NCBI GenBank assembly: GCA_947630695.1
Contig: CANRIM010000015.1
Location: 1 to 52,255, forward strand
DNA length: 52,255 nucleotides
Reading direction: 5' to 3'
Source of the DNA: an uncultured Lachnospiraceae bacterium
GTDB lineage: Bacteria > Bacillota > Clostridia > Lachnospirales > Lachnospiraceae
Part shown: positions 18,317-28,394 of the stretch, piece by piece
Numbering within the stretch: position 1 is the first letter of the stretch
How the letters are laid out: each line of letters starts with the position of its first letter
The notes under the pieces: model-generated
Told to the model about the DNA's origin: nothing
Databases searched by the model: none
Seen by the model: only the letters and a program-made list of their open reading frames with translations
Program-made: the position numbers and the translations under genes

Positions 18317-19587
18317 GCTTTCGACAGGACTGCTCCTGTTTCTTCCATTCTGATATCTGCACCCACCTGCTGCAGGTCTCTGCAGATATCCTCATAACCC
18401 CGTTCAATATAGGAGACCCCGGAAATCACGGTCTCCCCCTCGGACTGCAGTCCCGCAATGACGAGCCCCGCAGCGCCCCGCAATTCACCGGCGCAAAGCG
18501 CGGCGGCATGCAGTTGTTTTGTCCCGCAGATGCGCGCCACCGTACCGTCCCGGGAAACATCTGCGCCCATTTTTCGAAGTTCTCCCACAATGCCGAAACG
18601 CTCCGGATAAATCGTATCCGCAATGCTCGTACAGCCTTCCGAACGAAGCATCGCCGCCAGCATCGGTGACTGCATATCCGTCGGAAACGCGGGGAACGGG
18701 CCCGTCTGAATCAATCCCACAGACTTTGGGTGCCCGGAGGCTTCCACATGCCATGTATTCCTCCGGAAAAACATGTGGGCCCCTGCCTTTGCAATCACCG
18801 GATACTGTCCCGCCAGATCCGGCGCCGCCGGTCCATGCAGCTGCAGATTACCGCCGCAGGCCAGCGCAGCCAGCGCGTAGGTTCCCGCCACGATCCGATC
18901 CGCCGGAATGGTATATTCTGTGCCATGCAGTCTCTTTTTCCCGTGAATTTCAATTTCCCGGCTTCCCGCCCCTGTAATTTCCGCACCCATCAGGGTCAGG
19001 AATTCACACAGCGCTACGATCTCCGGTTCTCTGGCGGCATCGGAAATATGGACCGTTCCTTCACTCAGCGCTGCCGCCAGCAGCAGATTTTCCGTCGCGC
19101 CCACACTGGGAAACTTGAGATTCACATGCCCCGGGTGCAGCTTTCCTTTTGCACAGATCTCTCCGTTTTCATCCGACAGCGCAACGCCCAGGCGCGCAAG
19201 CGCATCCAGATGGATATCGATGGGGCGTGCCCCGATCTTACACCCGCCCGGATAGGCAAGCCTTACTTCCTGCTTTCTGGCAAGCAATGCCCCCAGAAAC
19301 AGAATCGACGCCCGCAGGTTCCGGGTCAGCGCACCACAAATCGCATCATTGTTCAGACACGCTGCCTGTAATTCCAGGCAATCTTTATGCCAGGCACATT
19401 TGCAACCCACGTATTCCATGATCGAAAGCATATCCGCAACATCCGATATCCGCGGGCAGTGATAAATCCGTACCTTTTCCTCTGTAAGAAGCGACGCTGC
19501 CAGCACGGGAAGCACCGCGTTTTTGGATCCCTGTATATCAATCCCGCCTGAAAGCGCATTCCCGCCGGTCACTTTCAATATTTTCAA
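18313..19587 (-). CDS. murA: UDP-N-acetylglucosamine 1-carboxyvinyltransferase MurA
   Basis: 424 residues. It transfers enolpyruvate from PEP to UDP-GlcNAc, the first committed step of peptidoglycan synthesis and the fosfomycin target. Visible: KILKVTGGNALSGGIDIQGS, KNAVLPVLAASLL, the catalytic loop PGGCKIGARPIDIH with the reactive Cys (so it is predicted fosfomycin-sensitive), FPSVGATENLL, and FPTDMQSPM. I chose a TTG start at 19587 since AAGGAG is eight bases upstream; the open frame to 19617 lacks such a site. The stop overlaps ftsQ by 4 bases. Confidence 0.95.
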   Translation of the reverse strand: MKILKVTGGNALSGGIDIQGSKNAVLPVLAASLLTEEKVRIYHCPRISDVADMLSIMEYVGCKCAWHKDCLELQAACLNNDAICGALTRNLRASILFLGALLARKQEVRLAYPGGCKIGARPIDIHLDALARLGVALSDENGEICAKGKLHPGHVNLKFPSVGATENLLLAAALSEGTVHISDAAREPEIVALCEFLTLMGAEITGAGSREIEIHGKKRLHGTEYTIPADRIVAGTYALAALACGGNLQLHGPAAPDLAGQYPVIAKAGAHMFFRRNTWHVEASGHPKSVGLIQTGPFPAFPTDMQSPMLAAMLRSEGCTSIADTIYPERFGIVGELRKMGADVSRDGTVARICGTKQLHAAALCAGELRGAAGLVIAGLQSEGETVISGVSYIERGYEDICRDLQQVGADIRMEETGAVLSKA

Positions 19588-19664
19588 AGCATGCTTCTCC
19601 TTCAAAAGAAACCACATCTATGTTTCTATCTTATTCGGCATGCTTTTCTTTCGTGTCTGTCCCT

Positions 19665-20777
19665 TCAGGCATTTAAGGAATGCCCTTCCTTTGATATATT
19701 CAGCACCAGTCCCATTTCCGCCAGCAGAAATACCACAGAGGTTCCCCCGTAGCTGACAAAGGGAAAGGTAATTCCCGTATTGGGAATGGAATTGGTGACA
19801 ACTGCAACATTTAAAATAATCTGAATTGCAATATGCGCAAACACGCCGCTGCAGATCAGAAACCCATACTGATCCCGGCTGTTTTTCGCAATGACGTAAA
19901 ATCGCCGGAGCATGACGGCAAATACGCCCAACACCAGCAGCGCGCCCACAAGTCCCAGCTCTTCGCAGACAATGGAAAACACCATATCATTCTGCGCTTC
20001 CGGTACAAAACCCAGTTTCTGCAGGCTCTGACCCAGGCCTTTTCCGAACAGGCCGCCCGAACCGATGGCAAACAAACCCTGCAGCGTCTGGTATCCTTTT
20101 TCATACATCTCCGGATTTTTCCAGATCAGCAGCCGCTCCATACGGTAGGATTCCAGGCTTAAAAACACCGCCATCATCACAATACCGGCCAATGCGACCC
20201 AGAGAAACGGCAGGCTTTTGGGATACGCAATAAAAATCATAACCACCGCAATCCCCAATATAATGATCGCAGTACTTAAGTTATTGGAGCCCACCAACCC
20301 TACGATGGGAAGAATCAGTACAAAACAGGATATTAAAAAACGCAGCTGATTTTTCCGGTTTTCTCTGCTGCTGATAAGATGGGCAAGAAAAACAATCACT
20401 GCCAGTTTTGCAAATTCTGACGGCTGAAAGGACAAAGGCCCCAGCGCCAGCCATCGTTTGGAACCGTTGACCGTCGTGCCGAAAAAAAGCACCGCAATGG
20501 ACAGCAGATTGGCAGCCACATACGCCGCTAACGCATATTTTCTCCAGAACCGGCAGGGAACCCTGCTCATGATATACATCACCAGCAGGCCCAGCGATGT
20601 GGCAAAAAACTGTTTTTTCAGATAATATGTTTTGTCATCAAAATGCAGTGCCGCATTGTATGCAGAGGTGCTGTAGATCATCACCAGACCGAAAGCAACC
20701 AGTATCAGCACCGCCGCCAGCAGCCATACATCTGTCTTTTTATCGGGTGCAGGAAGCGAATCTTTTATTTGCTTCAC
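19665..20777 (-). CDS. ftsW: FtsW/SpoVE-type septal peptidoglycan polymerase
   Basis: 370 residues with about ten membrane segments and the SEDS-family motifs GSKRWLALGPLSFQPSEFAKL, the stretch before LGQSLQKLGFVPEAQNDMVFS, and GITFPFVSYGGTS near the C-terminus. SEDS proteins polymerise glycan strands together with a class B penicillin-binding protein, and two of those lie upstream in this cluster. Position between murD and murA points to FtsW or the sporulation homologue SpoVE; sequence alone does not separate them. The start is GTG with GGAG about ten bases upstream. Confidence 0.92.
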   Translation of the reverse strand: MKQIKDSLPAPDKKTDVWLLAAVLILVAFGLVMIYSTSAYNAALHFDDKTYYLKKQFFATSLGLLVMYIMSRVPCRFWRKYALAAYVAANLLSIAVLFFGTTVNGSKRWLALGPLSFQPSEFAKLAVIVFLAHLISSRENRKNQLRFLISCFVLILPIVGLVGSNNLSTAIIILGIAVVMIFIAYPKSLPFLWVALAGIVMMAVFLSLESYRMERLLIWKNPEMYEKGYQTLQGLFAIGSGGLFGKGLGQSLQKLGFVPEAQNDMVFSIVCEELGLVGALLVLGVFAVMLRRFYVIAKNSRDQYGFLICSGVFAHIAIQIILNVAVVTNSIPNTGITFPFVSYGGTSVVFLLAEMGLVLNISKEGHSLNA

Positions 20778-20799
20778 CCGGGTTTACTCCAATATTATT

Positions 20800-22176
20800 T
20801 TAGACCCCGTCCGGCAGCTTATGTACATATGCCTTAAACAGCTTTCCTCTTTCCTCGTAGCTGGTAAACATATCCCAGCTGGCACAGGCCGGGGACAACA
20901 GCACCGCATCCTTCGGCGCTGCTTTTTTTGCCGAAAGGGCTACCGCCTCTTCCAGCGTTTCCACGATGGTTACGTCCTCGATGTGATGCCGCCTGGCCGC
21001 CGCTTCAATGGCTTTTGCGGTGGCGCCGATCAATACCAGCGCCTTGACCTTTCCGGTACAGGCGGCAATCCATTCGTCATATTCGGATTTTTTGTCGTAT
21101 CCGCCGGCAATCAGTACGGTAGGCCTGACCATTGCCTCAATGGCCTTGATCGCCGCATCCGGATTGGTGCCTTTCGAATCATTATAATACTTGACATTAT
21201 TTTTCTCGCATACATATTCGATGCGGTGTTCCACCGCCGTAAAGGCGCAGACCACCCGGCGGATGATTTCCACCGGCACCTGCATACTGATGGCGATAGC
21301 CACGGCTGCCATGACATTTTCCACATTGTGCTTTCCCATCAGCTGAATAGAGGAAACCTTGACGATCCCCTGGCTGCTGTTTGCAGTCCGGTAAACAATG
21401 GTGTCATGATCCGGACCCAGACAAATGCCCCGCTGCAGGCTTTGTTTTCTGCTGAAAAACAGCGTCTCCGCAGTTTTCTGCCGCTCGCCGAACCGTCGGG
21501 TCTCTTCGTTGTCATAATTTAAAACGCAGACATCCGATATCCCCTGATTTTTCGTAATATCGAATTTTGCTCTGCAGTAATTTTCAAAAGTATGATGCCG
21601 GTTGAGATGATCCGGTGTAATATTGAGAATCGCGCTGATGTGCGGGCGGAATGCATCGATGGTTTCCAGCTGGAAAGAGCTGATTTCCGCCACGGTGATG
21701 CTGTCCCCGTCGGTCTTGTCTGCCTGAGAGGTATAGGGCAGTCCGATATTGCCCACCACAAACACCTTTTCCCGCCAGGCTTTCATGATCTCGCCTACCA
21801 GCGTCGTGGTTGTGGTTTTGCCGTTGGTTCCGGTAATGGCGATCACGCTGCCTTTTTCAAAATACCAGGCCAGCTCGATTTCACCCCAGACCGGAATCCC
21901 CCGTTCTCTGATTTTCTGCACAAAGGGCTGCTCCAGCGGAATGCCGGGACTTAAAACCGCCAGTGAAATACCATCCAGTACCGCATCGTCCAGCTCGCCG
22001 AAAATCAGCTGCATATCTCCGATTTCATCAAAACTGGCGTAAATTTCTCTTTTGCTTTTGTTCGCGTTGCTGTCGTACAGAATTGTCTGAATATGATGTT
22101 CATTTAATAATCGCGCCGCAGCCAGACCGCTGACGCCGGTGCCTGCCACCAGAACCGTTTTTCCTTCTATCTGCAT
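20800..22176 (-). CDS. murD: UDP-N-acetylmuramoyl-L-alanine--D-glutamate ligase MurD
   Basis: 458 residues from the ATG at 22176, which has GAGAGGG upstream; the longer frame to 22242 is not typical. It adds D-Glu to UDP-MurNAc-L-Ala. Visible: MQIEGKTVLVAGTGVSGLAA, ATP loop ITGTNGKTTTTTLVGEIM, ISSFQLETI, LNITPDHLNRH, and the C-terminal YYNDSKGTNPDAAIKAIEAM. It sits between mraY and ftsW, as in most dcw clusters. Confidence 0.96.
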   Translation of the reverse strand: MQIEGKTVLVAGTGVSGLAAARLLNEHHIQTILYDSNANKSKREIYASFDEIGDMQLIFGELDDAVLDGISLAVLSPGIPLEQPFVQKIRERGIPVWGEIELAWYFEKGSVIAITGTNGKTTTTTLVGEIMKAWREKVFVVGNIGLPYTSQADKTDGDSITVAEISSFQLETIDAFRPHISAILNITPDHLNRHHTFENYCRAKFDITKNQGISDVCVLNYDNEETRRFGERQKTAETLFFSRKQSLQRGICLGPDHDTIVYRTANSSQGIVKVSSIQLMGKHNVENVMAAVAIAISMQVPVEIIRRVVCAFTAVEHRIEYVCEKNNVKYYNDSKGTNPDAAIKAIEAMVRPTVLIAGGYDKKSEYDEWIAACTGKVKALVLIGATAKAIEAAARRHHIEDVTIVETLEEAVALSAKKAAPKDAVLLSPACASWDMFTSYEERGKLFKAYVHKLPDGV

Positions 22177-22222
22177 CTGATTTTCCCTCTCCGTACAATC
22201 AAACCGTATCTGTTCTCTTTTT

Positions 22223-23197
22223 CTACATCGCCATGTACGCAATCAGACACATGACCGCGGTAACGACAGAAAAGACCGCCACAACCCTTGTCTCCGACCA
22301 GGGTTCGCCTTTTCCCGTGAAGCCGCCCAGCTCAAAATGATGGTGAATGGGCGTCATTCGAAATACCCGCTTTCCATGCGTGATTTTGAAGTACGGCACC
22401 TGAATCATCACCGACAGGATTTCACAGACATAAACCAGCCCCACGATCAGAATAAACAGCGGCATCCGCAGCATATACGCGACGGACACCACAAAACCGC
22501 CCAGAGCCAGCGAGCCGGTATCTCCCATAAAAACCTTGGCGGGATATACATTGAACAGCAGAAATCCCATCAGCGCGCCGATCACCGCCCCGATCACCGG
22601 ATAGATATCCGGCCGCAGCAGCAGTGCCGCAATTGCAAAAAATACGCTGACCAAAAGGGTAATGCTGGAATTTAATCCGTCCAGTCCGTCTGTGAAATTC
22701 ACCGCATTGACTGTGCCCAGAATCACAAACAGCATCATGGGAATCGTTAAAAATCCAACGTCCAGCGTTTTTCCGCCGCCGAAAGGAATCAGCATCGCCG
22801 TACTTTCCTTTGCAATAAATACATGATAATAAATAAACACGGCCGCAATCAGAAATTCCAGAATCATCTTGGGGCCGGCCTTGAGTCCGTCTTTTCTGCG
22901 CAGGACAACCTTCAGGAAATCATCCAGAAATCCCACGGTACCGAATCCTGCCGTCATAAACAGGATCGGCCAGATATCGCTGTTTTTCTCCCGGATTCCG
23001 TACCACAGACAGGTGACAATAATCCCGGCGATGATGACCAGTCCGCCCATCGTGGGAGTTCCCTGCTTTTTCAGATGTTCTTTGAGTTCCTCCCGCTCCG
23101 TCTGGGAGCATTTCATGCGCCTTAATGCGGAAATGACAAAGGGACTCAGAACTACACTCACTGCAAACGATATCAGAATCGGGGTTGTATAATGCAT
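22223..23197 (-). CDS. mraY: Phospho-N-acetylmuramoyl-pentapeptide transferase MraY
   Basis: 324 residues and about ten membrane segments. It moves phospho-MurNAc-pentapeptide to undecaprenyl phosphate, making lipid I. Visible: TPTMGGLVIIAGII, the Asp-rich GFLDDFLKVVLRRKDGL, the FTDGLDGLNSS motif, FNVYPAKVFMGDTGSLALGG, and RMTPIHHHFELGG with the conserved His cluster. It is preceded on the minus strand by the spoVD-like gene. The murF and murE genes usually found beside mraY are missing. Confidence 0.96.
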   Translation of the reverse strand: MHYTTPILISFAVSVVLSPFVISALRRMKCSQTEREELKEHLKKQGTPTMGGLVIIAGIIVTCLWYGIREKNSDIWPILFMTAGFGTVGFLDDFLKVVLRRKDGLKAGPKMILEFLIAAVFIYYHVFIAKESTAMLIPFGGGKTLDVGFLTIPMMLFVILGTVNAVNFTDGLDGLNSSITLLVSVFFAIAALLLRPDIYPVIGAVIGALMGFLLFNVYPAKVFMGDTGSLALGGFVVSVAYMLRMPLFILIVGLVYVCEILSVMIQVPYFKITHGKRVFRMTPIHHHFELGGFTGKGEPWSETRVVAVFSVVTAVMCLIAYMAM

Positions 23198-23216
23198 GCT
23201 TTCTCCTTTTGAATCC

Positions 23217-24941
23217 TCACCCGGCAGTTTCTCTGCCGATATTCAAATATGGTAAAATATTCTCAAAAATCCGGTTTGCCACAGGCGCCGCAATGGTTCC
23301 TCCATAATATATGCCCTGCGGATCATTGATTATAACCAGCACAAGCACCTGGGGATCTTCCGCCGGTGCAAATCCGAGAAACGAAGCAATGTACTTGTTT
23401 GCGCTGCGGGGAAGCGTCTGTGACGTGGCTGTTTTCCCGCCGATGGAAAAGCCTTCCACCTTCGCGTTTTTCCCGGTTCCTTCCGCAACCACCTGACGCA
23501 GAATACCCTTTACGGTTTCACTGACGTCCTTGCTGATCCCGATTTCTTTTGACGTAAACGGGAACGCGGAAACCTTTCCCCGGCTGTCCTTCGCGGAGAC
23601 CGCGAAGTGCGGCACCACGCGGTTTCCTCCATTGATAATAGAGGAAACCGTTGTTGCCAGCTGTATAGGAGTTATTTGAAAAGATTGCCCGAAGGCAATA
23701 GTTGCTAACTCTACCTCACCGATATTCTCTTTCTTGTGCATGATGGTGCCGGCTTCTCCGGGCAGATCAATACCGGTTTTTTCCAGAAGGCCAAACTGTT
23801 TGAAGTATTTGTAATACCGGTCCGCGCCCAGACGCAGACCCACTTCGATAAATACCGGATTGCAGGAATTCATTGCGCCTTCCACAAAGCTTTCCGCGCC
23901 ATGCCCTCTGGTCTGGTGGCAGCGGATCCGCCGGTCTTCCACAATTTTATATCCCGGACAGTAAAACCGATCCTCCGGCGTTACCACGCCTTCCGAAAGG
24001 CCGGCCGCCATGGTGATGATCTTAAATGTGGAGCCGGGTTCATAGGTATCGTTGATACATTGGTTTCTCCACATTTGGTTCAGAGCATCCTGTTTTTCTT
24101 CTTCGGAAAGCCCTTCTGCCGCCGTTAAGGTAAAGGGATCGTTCAGATCAAATTCCGGTACGTTGGACATGCCGAGTATCTCGCCATTCTGCGGGTTCAT
24201 TACCAGAATCGAGACATATCCGGCGCCTTTTTCCTCCATGGTACGGTAAGCTTCCTGCTGTATAAACTGCTGTATATTCAAGTCTATACTTAAACGCAGC
24301 GTCTTTCCGGCAACCGCTTCCACCCGTTCTTCCGCCGCGTCTTCAATCTCTATGCCTCTGGCATCGGTCAGCGTCAGAATCTTCCCGTCGCTGCCCTGCA
24401 GCACGTCGTCATATTTGACTTCCAATCCGATGATCCCCTGATTGTCTGCACCGGTAAACCCGATGACCTTGGAAGCCAGTTCCCCGTAAGGGTAATATCG
24501 CTTAAAATCCTCGTCCACCTTGACGCCGTCCAGCGAAAGCTGCCGGATTTCATCTCCGGTCGCCTTGTCTATATTTTTTTTGATGATTTCCATAGAGGAA
24601 ACCTTTTCTACTTTTTTGTGTACTTCTGCCGGATCCATTTCCAGAATCTGTGACAGCTGCTTCGTCACTTCATCCGGCGCTTTGATCTGACTGTGAATCA
24701 CCGAAACCGTACAGACGGTTTTGTTTGTAGCCAGTATCGTTCCGTTCCGGTCGGTGATCTCCCCGCGAGCCGCTTTGATGCTGCGCTCCCGTTGGTGCAG
24801 ATCCTTTGCCTTCACACCGTAATACTCCGAACAGAATACCATCAGATACACCAGCCGGGCTGCCAGTGCCGCCAAAATCAAAGCAACGGCCACCGCCACA
24901 AAGAAAAACTTTTTTCTGTTGTAAGCCTTCTTTCTCTGCAT
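23217..24941 (-). CDS. Class B penicillin-binding protein, SpoVD/FtsI-like
   Basis: 574 residues. A basic N-terminus and one membrane segment (about 12-36) are followed by the class B dimerisation motif RGEITDRNGTILA and the transpeptidase domain with active-site S304-T-F-K307, SCN (359-361) and K503-T-A. The third motif is KTA rather than the usual KTG. No PASTA repeats follow. It crosslinks septal or spore-cortex peptidoglycan with the SEDS partner downstream. Tandem placement after another class B PBP fits spoVD after ftsI. GGAG lies six bases before the ATG. Confidence 0.88.
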   Translation of the reverse strand: MQRKKAYNRKKFFFVAVAVALILAALAARLVYLMVFCSEYYGVKAKDLHQRERSIKAARGEITDRNGTILATNKTVCTVSVIHSQIKAPDEVTKQLSQILEMDPAEVHKKVEKVSSMEIIKKNIDKATGDEIRQLSLDGVKVDEDFKRYYPYGELASKVIGFTGADNQGIIGLEVKYDDVLQGSDGKILTLTDARGIEIEDAAEERVEAVAGKTLRLSIDLNIQQFIQQEAYRTMEEKGAGYVSILVMNPQNGEILGMSNVPEFDLNDPFTLTAAEGLSEEEKQDALNQMWRNQCINDTYEPGSTFKIITMAAGLSEGVVTPEDRFYCPGYKIVEDRRIRCHQTRGHGAESFVEGAMNSCNPVFIEVGLRLGADRYYKYFKQFGLLEKTGIDLPGEAGTIMHKKENIGEVELATIAFGQSFQITPIQLATTVSSIINGGNRVVPHFAVSAKDSRGKVSAFPFTSKEIGISKDVSETVKGILRQVVAEGTGKNAKVEGFSIGGKTATSQTLPRSANKYIASFLGFAPAEDPQVLVLVIINDPQGIYYGGTIAAPVANRIFENILPYLNIGRETAG

Positions 24942-25009
24942 GCCATGCTCCGAAAACCATATCGCTTATGTATATGCTTTTCCCGCATATGCTATGCACC
25001 GGCGGCTGC

Positions 25010-26926
25010 CTATTCGTTGTACTGCCAGATGGCGTCGTCCAACCCGGCCTGTTCATCGGAACTGGTGATTTCCAGATACGGAAACAGTTCCGTCATAATA
25101 TTTTTTGCCAGCCCGGTAACATAAAGGCTGTTGTCCTGTTGGGCCGCATTGGGCTGGTCAATCACCACATAAAGCAGCACCTCGGGATTGTCGGCAGGCG
25201 CGTAGCCCATGAAAGAAAGCAGATAATTTTCTGCCTCTCTCGGCAGTTTCTGCGCCGTTCCGGTTTTCGCGCCGATCATATAGTGATCGATATTCGCGGT
25301 CTTGCCGGTACCCACCGTCATGGTTTCCCGCATATAGGATTTAAGCATCTGCGAAGTTTTCTCCGAGATGGTTTCCTTCACAAGCACCGGTTTTGTGTTG
25401 CTCACCGGTTCCCCGGCTGCCGTTTCGATCCGCTGCACCACATAAGGCTGATAATATTTCCCGCCGTTGATCAGCGATGCAAAAGCGGATGCCGTCTGGA
25501 TCATCGTAACATTAAAATTCTGACCGAAGGAATTGGTTCCCAGGTCGATTTCTTTCATATTGTCCGCGTCAAACAGAAGTCCGGCTGCATTTGCCTCTCC
25601 CGGCAAATCAATATTGGTCTTCTTTCCGAAACCGAAAATCGACTGATATTTCGTGAAATTCTGTACGCCGGTTTTCCGGGAAATCTGCATCATTGCGTCG
25701 TTGCAGGACTGGGCAATCGCACCGGAAAGGCTTAAGGTTCCATGGCCGCTGCGCAGATGGCAGCTGACGTAGTAGCCTGCCGCCGCGAAGTTTTCACCGC
25801 CGTCGCAGTAAAAGCTTTCGCTTCCGTCCAGTGCCCCGGATTCCAGCGCCGCCGCCACCGTAAACGGCTTGACCACCGAGCCAGGCTCATAGGTGCTGCT
25901 GATACAATAGTTGGTCCACATCCGGCTTCTCGCGTCATTGCGCTCTTCGTCCTTCATGGCATCGATCTGTTCCTGGGTGTAAAGGCCGGTGGCCAGCAGA
26001 TTGGTATAATCATTGGGATTAAATTCCGGATAATTGTACATGGCAATGATTGCCCCGGTATTGGGATTCATCACCAGCACCGAAGTATCCAGGCTGCCCG
26101 GGCCGTCATGGGCCTCATCCCGGTGTTCCTCGTTGAATGCAATGACGTGTTTACGGATAATCCGCTGGGCGCCTGCATTCAGACTCATGACCACCGTATT
26201 GCCGTCCGTTGCTTCCTTGGTGGTGGTTTCCAGATAATCATCGGAATTCAGATATCCGTAAGTCCGTCCGTTGCTGCCCACAAGCTGCGCATCGTAGGCC
26301 GCCTCTACGCCCCACTGTCCCACTTCGCTTTTGATCGTGTATCCTACCACATGGGAAGTCAGCTCTCCCTGGGGATACAGGCGTTTGTAGGAATCTTCAA
26401 ACCAGACGCCGACGATTTTGGATCCTTCCGCATTCTGTTTTTCCTGGAAGGGCGCGATCTGTTCCGCGGTCTGCTCGGAAAGCAGACGGATATAGGCATT
26501 ATCCGGCTGTTCGGTCAGATATGTCCGAATCATTTCCTCGGTAATGCCCTGATCGCCAAAACAGGAGACCAGTGCAAGCACGGTTTCATTTCTCGCTTCG
26601 TCGTCTACCTTATCATCATTTAAGACGGAGCAGTCCAGAATCACATAATAGACTTTTTCGCTGACCGCCAGGGTCTCTCCGTTGATATCCGTAATGGTCC
26701 CCCGCCGGTAAGGAATGGTCTTGCTCGCATAATTTCTTGAATTGAGCACGACCTTCGAATAGTTTTCACCGCTGGAAGCACTGATATAACCCAGATTCAG
26801 GCTCAGAATCAAAAGGATCAGCAGCACCGCAATCAAAAGGAATACCATTTTTTTATGGGCGATGTTCATAATTTTCCCGATACTGAGCTGTGCGGGTCTT
26901 TTTCTGCCTTTCCTTTGCATCGGCAT
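25010..26926 (-). CDS. Class B penicillin-binding protein, FtsI/PBP2B-like
   Basis: 638 residues. One membrane segment (about 27-46) is followed by RRGTITDINGETLAVSE (class B pedestal) and a transpeptidase with S350-V-V-K353, SCN (407-409) and KTGTAQK. It is probably the vegetative septal transpeptidase, since it follows ftsL directly, as ftsI does. Its ATG at 26926 overlaps the ftsL stop (TAATG). The ATG at 26920 has better spacing from AAGG and may be the real start. It lacks C-terminal PASTA repeats. Confidence 0.88.
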   Translation of the reverse strand: MPMQRKGRKRPAQLSIGKIMNIAHKKMVFLLIAVLLILLILSLNLGYISASSGENYSKVVLNSRNYASKTIPYRRGTITDINGETLAVSEKVYYVILDCSVLNDDKVDDEARNETVLALVSCFGDQGITEEMIRTYLTEQPDNAYIRLLSEQTAEQIAPFQEKQNAEGSKIVGVWFEDSYKRLYPQGELTSHVVGYTIKSEVGQWGVEAAYDAQLVGSNGRTYGYLNSDDYLETTTKEATDGNTVVMSLNAGAQRIIRKHVIAFNEEHRDEAHDGPGSLDTSVLVMNPNTGAIIAMYNYPEFNPNDYTNLLATGLYTQEQIDAMKDEERNDARSRMWTNYCISSTYEPGSVVKPFTVAAALESGALDGSESFYCDGGENFAAAGYYVSCHLRSGHGTLSLSGAIAQSCNDAMMQISRKTGVQNFTKYQSIFGFGKKTNIDLPGEANAAGLLFDADNMKEIDLGTNSFGQNFNVTMIQTASAFASLINGGKYYQPYVVQRIETAAGEPVSNTKPVLVKETISEKTSQMLKSYMRETMTVGTGKTANIDHYMIGAKTGTAQKLPREAENYLLSFMGYAPADNPEVLLYVVIDQPNAAQQDNSLYVTGLAKNIMTELFPYLEITSSDEQAGLDDAIWQYNE

Positions 26927-27423
26927 TACCTTCCGTTCAAAAGATCGGATGAAGAAGATTCGGCATCCGGCACATTTTTATACTGCCTGACATAATCGCT
27001 TCCGGCATATTGAATATCAATGATCTTATCCGGCGTCAGCTTGACCATGCCCAGGCGTTCCGCTTCCTGCTGAATCGCCTCATAATTGATGGATTCGCTG
27101 ATTCTTGCGTATGCAAAATCATTTTCCGATTTTTTTTCTTCTATCTGCGATTCCAGCGTGGACACCTGATCCAGATAATTGTTTAAATTCATTTCTCCCT
27201 TCAGCAGAAATCCGCAGGCCCCCACCAGCACCAGGCTGGCAGCAATCCATGAAGCCAGTACCAGAGGATGGATTTTTTCCACTTTGACGACCCGGCGCCT
27301 CGGTCTTTGTTTCGGCTGCGGCGCTTCTTCTCTCTGCGGATACGAAGGCTTTGGCACTGCTGTACCGTACACATATGTATTTTTGTTTCTCACCGGATAT
27401 CCGCTATAATCAAACTCTGCCAT
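26926..27423 (-). CDS. ftsL: FtsL/DivIC-like septum protein
   Basis: 165 residues. A long Pro/Lys/Arg-rich cytoplasmic part (to about 50) precedes one membrane segment ([20 protein letters not shown]) and a short heptad-like coiled coil ([20 protein letters not shown]), then an extracellular tail rich in Ser and Asp. This is the FtsL architecture, and the place between rsmH and the PBP gene is the canonical one; sequence identity in this family is always low. It overlaps the rsmH end by 14 bases and has GGAGGGG before the ATG. Confidence 0.82.
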   Translation of the reverse strand: MAEFDYSGYPVRNKNTYVYGTAVPKPSYPQREEAPQPKQRPRRRVVKVEKIHPLVLASWIAASLVLVGACGFLLKGEMNLNNYLDQVSTLESQIEEKKSENDFAYARISESINYEAIQQEAERLGMVKLTPDKIIDIQYAGSDYVRQYKNVPDAESSSSDLLNGR

Positions 27424-28378
27424 TTTCCCCTCCTGTTGATTCCTCTATTCTTTCAAATACGCGCAGCTTTGCGCTGGCGCTTCTCGAATTTGCTTTCATT
27501 TCCGCATCCTGCGGCAATACCGGTTTTCTGGTAATGACGCGTCCCAGCGGTTTGCGGCCGCAGACGCATACCGGAAAATCTTTCGGACAGATGCACGGAT
27601 CCTGGGCTGTCTTAAATGCCGTTTTCACGATCCGGTCTTCCAGGGAATGAAAGGTGATAATACACAGCCTGCCGCCCGGTTTCAGAGACCGGATCATGGG
27701 ATCGATGCTGTTTTTCAGTCCTTCCAGCTCTGCATTGCATTCGATGCGGATGGCCTGAAAGGTCCGCTTCGCGGGATGTCCTCCGGACACCTGTGCTTTC
27801 ACCGGTATGGAACGGCGTATGATTTCCACCAGCTGCCCGGTGGTTTCCACCGGCGCTTTGCGGCGTGCTTCCGCCAGATTGCGGGCAATATTTTTCGCAT
27901 ACCGCTCCTCGCCGTAATCCCGGATGATCTGATAAAGCTGTTCTTCACTGTAGGTGTTCACGATGTCTCTGGCGGTTTTGCTCTGCCGCTGATCCATACG
28001 CATGTCTAACGGCGTGTCGAACCGGTAGGAGAATCCGCGTTCCTGCGCGTCCAGCTGATAACTGGAAACGCCAAGATCCAATAAAATACCGTCCACCTGT
28101 TCTATTTTCAGCGCGTCCAGAATATCTCTGATACAGGTATAGTTATCTCTGACAATAGTCAGCCTGTCCCCATAAGAGGAAAGACGCTTCCCTGCCGCTT
28201 CGATGGCTGCCGCATCCCGGTCGATGCCGATGAGACGGCCGTTTTCGGAAAGCCGCTGCAGTACCCGCATAGCATGTCCGCCGCCGCCTAGGGTTCCGTC
28301 CACGTAAATACCGTCCGATTTGATATTCAGATACGCCATACATTCGTCAGGCAATACGGAACGATGCTGAAACTCCAT
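27410..28378 (-). CDS. rsmH: 16S rRNA (cytosine-1402-N4)-methyltransferase RsmH
   Basis: 322 residues. It methylates C1402 in the ribosomal P site. Visible: [13 protein letters not shown], the SAM-binding [61 protein letters not shown] and [20 protein letters not shown]. It is the second gene of the dcw cluster, 16 bases after mraZ. Confidence 0.97.
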   Translation of the reverse strand: MEFQHRSVLPDECMAYLNIKSDGIYVDGTLGGGGHAMRVLQRLSENGRLIGIDRDAAAIEAAGKRLSSYGDRLTIVRDNYTCIRDILDALKIEQVDGILLDLGVSSYQLDAQERGFSYRFDTPLDMRMDQRQSKTARDIVNTYSEEQLYQIIRDYGEERYAKNIARNLAEARRKAPVETTGQLVEIIRRSIPVKAQVSGGHPAKRTFQAIRIECNAELEGLKNSIDPMIRSLKPGGRLCIITFHSLEDRIVKTAFKTAQDPCICPKDFPVCVCGRKPLGRVITRKPVLPQDAEMKANSRSASAKLRVFERIEESTGGENGRV

Positions 28379-28394
28379 AAAATCATCCTTTAGA

